Position numbers and translations under genes: made by a program. Of a DNA stretch of 7,872 bases, positions 5,401-7,872 are shown one piece after another. The notes below the pieces were generated by a model. The model was not told where the DNA came from. It saw only the letters and a program-made list of their open reading frames with translations, and searched no databases. Numbering within the stretch: position 1 is the first letter of the stretch; each line of letters starts with the position of its first letter. Location: contig DAOWCY010000276.1 of NCBI GenBank assembly GCA_030639305.1, forward strand, positions 1 to 7,872, in the 5' to 3' direction. Source of the stretch: JAGLQA01 sp023135565. Its GTDB lineage: Bacteria > Acidobacteriota > Aminicenantia > UBA2199.

Positions 5401-7023
5401 TGATAGGTTCTCTATCCCGGCTATATTCCTATTTTTTGCTATATACAATTCTACCAGTTTCTCTGTGAACTTAATATCCGCGGGTTCAACCCTGTGAATC
5501 TCCTCTAAAACCTTTTCCGCCTCCTCATCCTCCCCTTTCCCTTTCTCATTTACTAAGGATAATTTCTTTTTTAAAATGAATAAATATTCATCCTTTGTTC
5601 CGAAGGGATTTTGAAGATAAGCCTGCTGCCAATAATCCGAAGCTTTGTAGATATTGCTTTTGTCTACAGCGATAAGATTTTTATATATCAGCCCTAAATG
5701 GTATAAAGAGTGGTAATGCGAAGGGTATTTAGCGATTATATTCTCGAAAAATTTTTTAGCTTCCGACAAGTTTCCAATTTTATAGTGGTAATTGGCATTA
5801 TTAAGGTAAAAATCTAACTGAGGGTCGATCTTTTTTAAAAGACTGCCGATTTCTTCCAGGGTAAATTCCATTAATATCCACTTGCGGAAGAATTCCACAT
5901 AAAACTCATAATGGACCTGTTTTGAGGCAGCCTTTTTTATAACGTTGTTGTTAATAGATTTTTCCAGTATATCGTCTAATTTATGAATTGCGGGGCCTAA
6001 ACTTAAGCGCACTGCTTCGGACCTTATGTTTTTCTCACTAATTTGCTTTTCATCTTGCTTGATTAATGCCATCAAATATAGAATGACCTTATCGTTAGCA
6101 GGAAAACTATCCCAAAACCACCGCACACCGCCGCCATAACTGTTAAGCGCCGGTATAAACTGCCTTTCGACAATTTCCCTGGAAATGGTTCTTTGTCCAA
6201 GATCGTCTGCCGCCTCGAATGCGGAACTGGCCAAACACTGCGAAAAAAAAGGGTGGGCGGAAGTAAATTCATAAAGCCTGTTTACAGCGTCTTTCTCAAA
6301 AGGCAAAACATCATCCGATAATTTTAATAGGTCTTCTAACTCCTCTTTTGCAAAATAAGTTAGTTCTATTTTTCTGCCCGTTTTAGTTATCTGTCCATAG
6401 CGATTTTCATCCAGGTCTTTATAATTTCTACCCACAGCGAAAATAAATTTTAAAGGAAAATTATTGCGTTCTTTCATTGCCTCAATATAGGGAATAAATT
6501 TATGGTAGGCAATATCGGTAACCTTCGGGTCGCCCCCGACCCCTTCTAACTCGCCCAGGGTGTCGAATTCATCGAATAATAGCACCAATTGACGGTCTTC
6601 AGGCAGTGTCTCAAAGACTTTCGGCAGGAAAACGTCTTTGAAGTAACTCTTAAAACCAGCTTCGATAAAGTCATCTTTGCTAAAACTAATATTCGCTTCC
6701 ACATCGACACAAATCTGGACTGCCAGGTCAAATAATAACATGGATATTTCATACCTGGCTTTGTTTTGCAGGTCGAAAAAAACGGCTTTTCCAAATTTGG
6801 AGTTTTTGACTTTCTCCTGTATCTTTCGCAGCAGCGACGTCTTGCCGATTCTTCTCTGCCCATATATCAGCAGGTTGCTTTCTTTTTTTTTATCCAGGAA
6901 TCTCTTAATCTCGTTGATTTCTTTTTCTCTACCGAAGAAATCTTTCCCTAATGCCGCATCGCTTGTGACAAAAGGGTTCTGTCTCACTTTTTTTATGTGT
7001 TCGACAGTAGATCCAATTTCCAT
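2428..7023 (-). CDS. STAND/AAA ATPase-TPR-LRR-Roc-COR multidomain (Roco) protein
   Basis: This 1531-residue cytosolic protein has no signal peptide or membrane segment. Residues 25-385 are a P-loop ATPase: FFGRE, Walker A GQRRIGKTS (55-63), Walker B LVLLFDEFD (146-154), then a winged-helix-like region. About 403-475 are TPR-like helices. Residues 537-605 are canonical LRRs and 707-860 are seven 22-residue internalin-like LRRs. The Roc GTPase (about 919-1085) has every motif: G1 GDGGAGKTS (926-934), G3 WDFGGQE (977-983), G4 NKID (1032-1035), G5 SCAT (1061-1064). COR follows (about 1087-1340). The tail has a beta-like segment VHIHYGDNIQVNIQQ (1404-1418), then helices to 1531. Roco proteins are GTP-controlled dimers. 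The added ATPase makes this a double switch around an LRR sensor. The gene starts 3 bases after the upstream ATPase stop with no good Shine-Dalgarno, so translation is probably coupled. Ligand and output are unknown. Confidence 0.96.
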   Translation of the reverse strand: MEIGSTVEHIKKVRQNPFVTSDAALGKDFFGREKEINEIKRFLDKKKESNLLIYGQRRIGKTSLLRKIQEKVKNSKFGKAVFFDLQNKARYEISMLLFDLAVQICVDVEANISFSKDDFIEAGFKSYFKDVFLPKVFETLPEDRQLVLLFDEFDTLGELEGVGGDPKVTDIAYHKFIPYIEAMKERNNFPLKFIFAVGRNYKDLDENRYGQITKTGRKIELTYFAKEELEDLLKLSDDVLPFEKDAVNRLYEFTSAHPFFSQCLASSAFEAADDLGQRTISREIVERQFIPALNSYGGGVRWFWDSFPANDKVILYLMALIKQDEKQISEKNIRSEAVRLSLGPAIHKLDDILEKSINNNVIKKAASKQVHYEFYVEFFRKWILMEFTLEEIGSLLKKIDPQLDFYLNNANYHYKIGNLSEAKKFFENIIAKYPSHYHSLYHLGLIYKNLIAVDKSNIYKASDYWQQAYLQNPFGTKDEYLFILKKKLSLVNEKGKGEDEEAEKVLEEIHRVEPADIKFTEKLVELYIAKNRNIAGIENLSKVEELDFNKKGLIDLPVEIELLRNLRKLDLRNNRIQQLPVQITELKNLDELLLVGNPLKIPENIIKGPVKKILEYVKTTSLIKKDMEIVKELEKEIGRRLLQVEIEDLREETDNCFALNEKGWVVGLNLDGVQKIFISPFIKELKNLEILSLINTELSDCNFLSELIRLTQLNLAVNQLTDISALSGLSQLRELILNDNQLTDISALSGLSQLAELKLYNNRLTDISVLSNLSQLSQLNLSGNKQTDISVLSNLSQLTELYLSFNKLTDISALSNLSQLRELRLNNNQLPDISALSNLSRLTFLNVVNNKIKELPETIVNMGLDIDVEKKNPYSSDKNGIFLYGNLVETPPIEILKKGREAALAYFRALVEETRPVNEIKALLVGDGGAGKTSLVKCLMGKEFDKKEYQTHGLNIDDWEFVFHENDAQEKINVHLWDFGGQEIMHSTHQFFLSKRSLYILVLDGRRDEKTEYWLKHIESFGGDSPVLVVINKIDQNPGFDVNRKFLLEKYSNIKGFFRLSCATKEGIDVFCRTLQEELARVEMMQTTWPASWFNVKTHLENMKKHYISYKEYEEICSEAGIAEESSRDVLVDFLHDLGVALHFRELALEDTHVLEPEWATGAVYKIINSSQLAESKGILTTTQLPQILKKNKGENFDYPKDKYPYIIQLMRKFEICYKMNKNRVLFPDLLPVEEVEFDFDYENALRFVLEYDFLPRSVMPRFIVKMHEDIENRLRWRTGVVLKNEIFHSRALIKSDDMDETIFIYVSGNQKRDFFSVIRHAFQIINQSFEKLKVNELVPLPDNEQELVKYKDLIGLEQARRDEIFIGSLGRSYSVVELLNGIIKPENRGLDQKLYFRDVKGDVHIHYGDNIQVNIQQIKNIYLPAVQDDFDSFKKMLAKADPALKEELKEIGDALDELGPGSDKKEFNKPLNKLGRFIKDLADQDTPLGKTVAGIEKAVDLGQKVGRTYNKIAQWLALPQVPDVLVGSKK
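4492..4920 (-). repeat. 66-bp tandem repeat encoding internalin-like LRRs
   Basis: The core GACTCAGA, or a close variant, recurs on the plus strand at 4503, 4569, 4635, 4701, 4767 and 4833, each exactly 66 bases apart, with a degenerate seventh copy at 4899. Each unit encodes one 22-residue LRR of the type LSxLxxLxLxxNxLTDISxL. The LTDISxLSxLSQL part (about 39 bases) is almost identical between units. The part coding xELxLxxN varies (RELILND, AELKLYN, SQLNLSG, TELYLSF, RELRLNN). The similarity at DNA level implies recent duplication or gene conversion. Confidence 0.9.
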
Positions 7024-7026
7024 TGT

Positions 7027-7872
7027 CTAACCACTATCTTTTAAATTCTTGATTATTTCAGGCACTATTTCAACGGCAACTTCCCTGGCAATATCCCCGA
7101 TTTTCTCTATTGTTCTACCTGGCAGGCTCTTTTGATCCTTCCACTCTTTTATGGTCTTTTTAAATTCTTTAATGAACTCTTTTTTTACAACTCTCGATAG
7201 AAAATCCCCGGTTAAAGGATTCTGCTTTTCCATCTTTTCCTCGTACATAATTGACAGCAGCATTTGAGCAAAATATGGGTATCCTTTAGTCATCTTATAA
7301 CAGAATTTTATTTCTTCTTCCGAAAACCGGGTGGTGCTACCCTGTAGATATTGATCAACCAGTTCAAATAATTGTTTTTCAGTGAAATGCAACATTTCTT
7401 CAGGTTGAACAAAGGTGAACCCCGAACCGCTTAATTCGATCTTTTTGGTTAATTCGGAAAATGTACAGTTCGAAGCACAAACAAACCCGAATGCTTTAGG
7501 GTTATCCTTCAATCCGGGTATACCTTGCTTCAATACATTAAATGTATCGAAAAAATGGGCTGTTTGTCCAGGAGAAATGCGGATGAATTTTTCTATGAAT
7601 GCATCGAACTCATCGAGCAGGAAGATTATATAGTAATCCAGTCCATAAAGCTTTCTCAGCCAATTAATGAAATTGTCATAGGGTTTTCTTTTTTTTTTAA
7701 TTTTTAAATCGAAGTGGTTGGCAAAAGTTTGAGTAAAGTGGACCCCTTTGTCAAGACAGAAATTAACTAAAGTTAAGCTTCTTATGCCTATATAATAATA
7801 AATAGGGGGGCGGTATTTTGTGGAAAACTTTACAATAACCGCATCCCTATTAGCTCTTCGGCCTGTTTTCAC
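7027..7872 (-). CDS. P-loop STAND/AAA-type ATPase, N terminus outside the window
   Basis: The visible 281 residues are open to the right edge. The GTG at the edge is not a credible start, because the Walker A loop that must precede the first visible strand (AVIVKFSTKY) is missing. Walker B is IIFLLDEFD (82-90). A sensor-like strand AFGFVCASN follows (127-135), then HFTEKQLFELVDQYL (162-176) and GYPYFAQMLL (197-206). These align with LLFDEFD, FAVGRN, YFAKEELEDLLKL and HPFFSQCL of the downstream protein's ATPase, so the two are related. The C terminus (228-281) is amphipathic helix, and no LRR or GTPase is attached. It is the upstream gene of a tight operon (3-base gap) and may be a regulator or partner of the Roco protein. 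A catalytic effector could lie in the unseen N terminus. Confidence 0.9.
   Translation of the reverse strand: MKTGRRANRDAVIVKFSTKYRPPIYYYIGIRSLTLVNFCLDKGVHFTQTFANHFDLKIKKKRKPYDNFINWLRKLYGLDYYIIFLLDEFDAFIEKFIRISPGQTAHFFDTFNVLKQGIPGLKDNPKAFGFVCASNCTFSELTKKIELSGSGFTFVQPEEMLHFTEKQLFELVDQYLQGSTTRFSEEEIKFCYKMTKGYPYFAQMLLSIMYEEKMEKQNPLTGDFLSRVVKKEFIKEFKKTIKEWKDQKSLPGRTIEKIGDIAREVAVEIVPEIIKNLKDSG

Noticed and set aside
1..7872. CRISPR array, tRNA or rRNA genes
   Set aside because: No regularly spaced repeat-spacer pattern, cloverleaf or rRNA core motif was seen; the only regular period is the 66-bp LRR coding repeat.

Overview
The window looks like an accessory stretch of a bacterial chromosome or metagenomic contig of modest GC content. 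It uses the standard genetic code and short-spaced bacterial operons. The mix of a RAYT transposase with scattered GGGGACAGGCC-type repeats, a HicBA toxin-antitoxin pair and very large STAND/Roco signalling proteins is typical of repeat-rich Gram-negative lineages with complex signalling (for example Desulfobacterota, Aminicenantes or similar). The lineage is an inference and cannot be fixed from this sequence alone.

Layout. Positions 1-45 (minus) hold the first 15 codons of a gene that runs off the left edge, with a strong Shine-Dalgarno. Positions 46-305 are intergenic, with several small inverted repeats, a REP-like repeat and a plausible promoter. Positions 306-1217 (plus) encode an intact RAYT (REP-associated tyrosine transposase). 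Positions 1300-1655 carry three further REP-like repeats, a short 3' remnant of a methylmalonyl-CoA epimerase-like gene with its likely terminator, and an A-rich 11-bp tandem repeat. Positions 1711-2119 (minus) hold an overlapping hicB-hicA operon. Positions 2171-2427 are non-coding and repeat-rich. Positions 2428-7872 (minus) hold a two-gene operon: an N-terminally truncated P-loop ATPase (7027-7872, running off the right edge), then 3 bases later a 1531-residue protein.

The 1531-residue protein is the centre of interest. It joins, in order, a STAND/AAA-type ATPase, TPR-like helices, a block of canonical LRRs, a block of seven 22-residue internalin-like LRRs encoded by a 66-bp tandem DNA repeat, a complete Roc GTPase, a COR dimerisation domain, and a C-terminal beta-hairpin plus helical tail. 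It therefore carries two intact nucleotide switches, an NLR-like ATPase and a Roco GTPase, around an LRR sensor. The upstream gene encodes a second ATPase related to the N-terminal one. I infer a two-component, NLR/Roco-like sensing device, possibly for immunity or programmed cell death. No known effector domain (nuclease, TIR, protease) is visible within the window, so the output is unknown.

The left half reads as a graveyard of mobile and stabilising elements: RAYT with its repeats, a decayed metabolic gene and a toxin-antitoxin pair. This fits a variable or defence-island-like locus, but direct evidence that the parts work together exists only within each operon.
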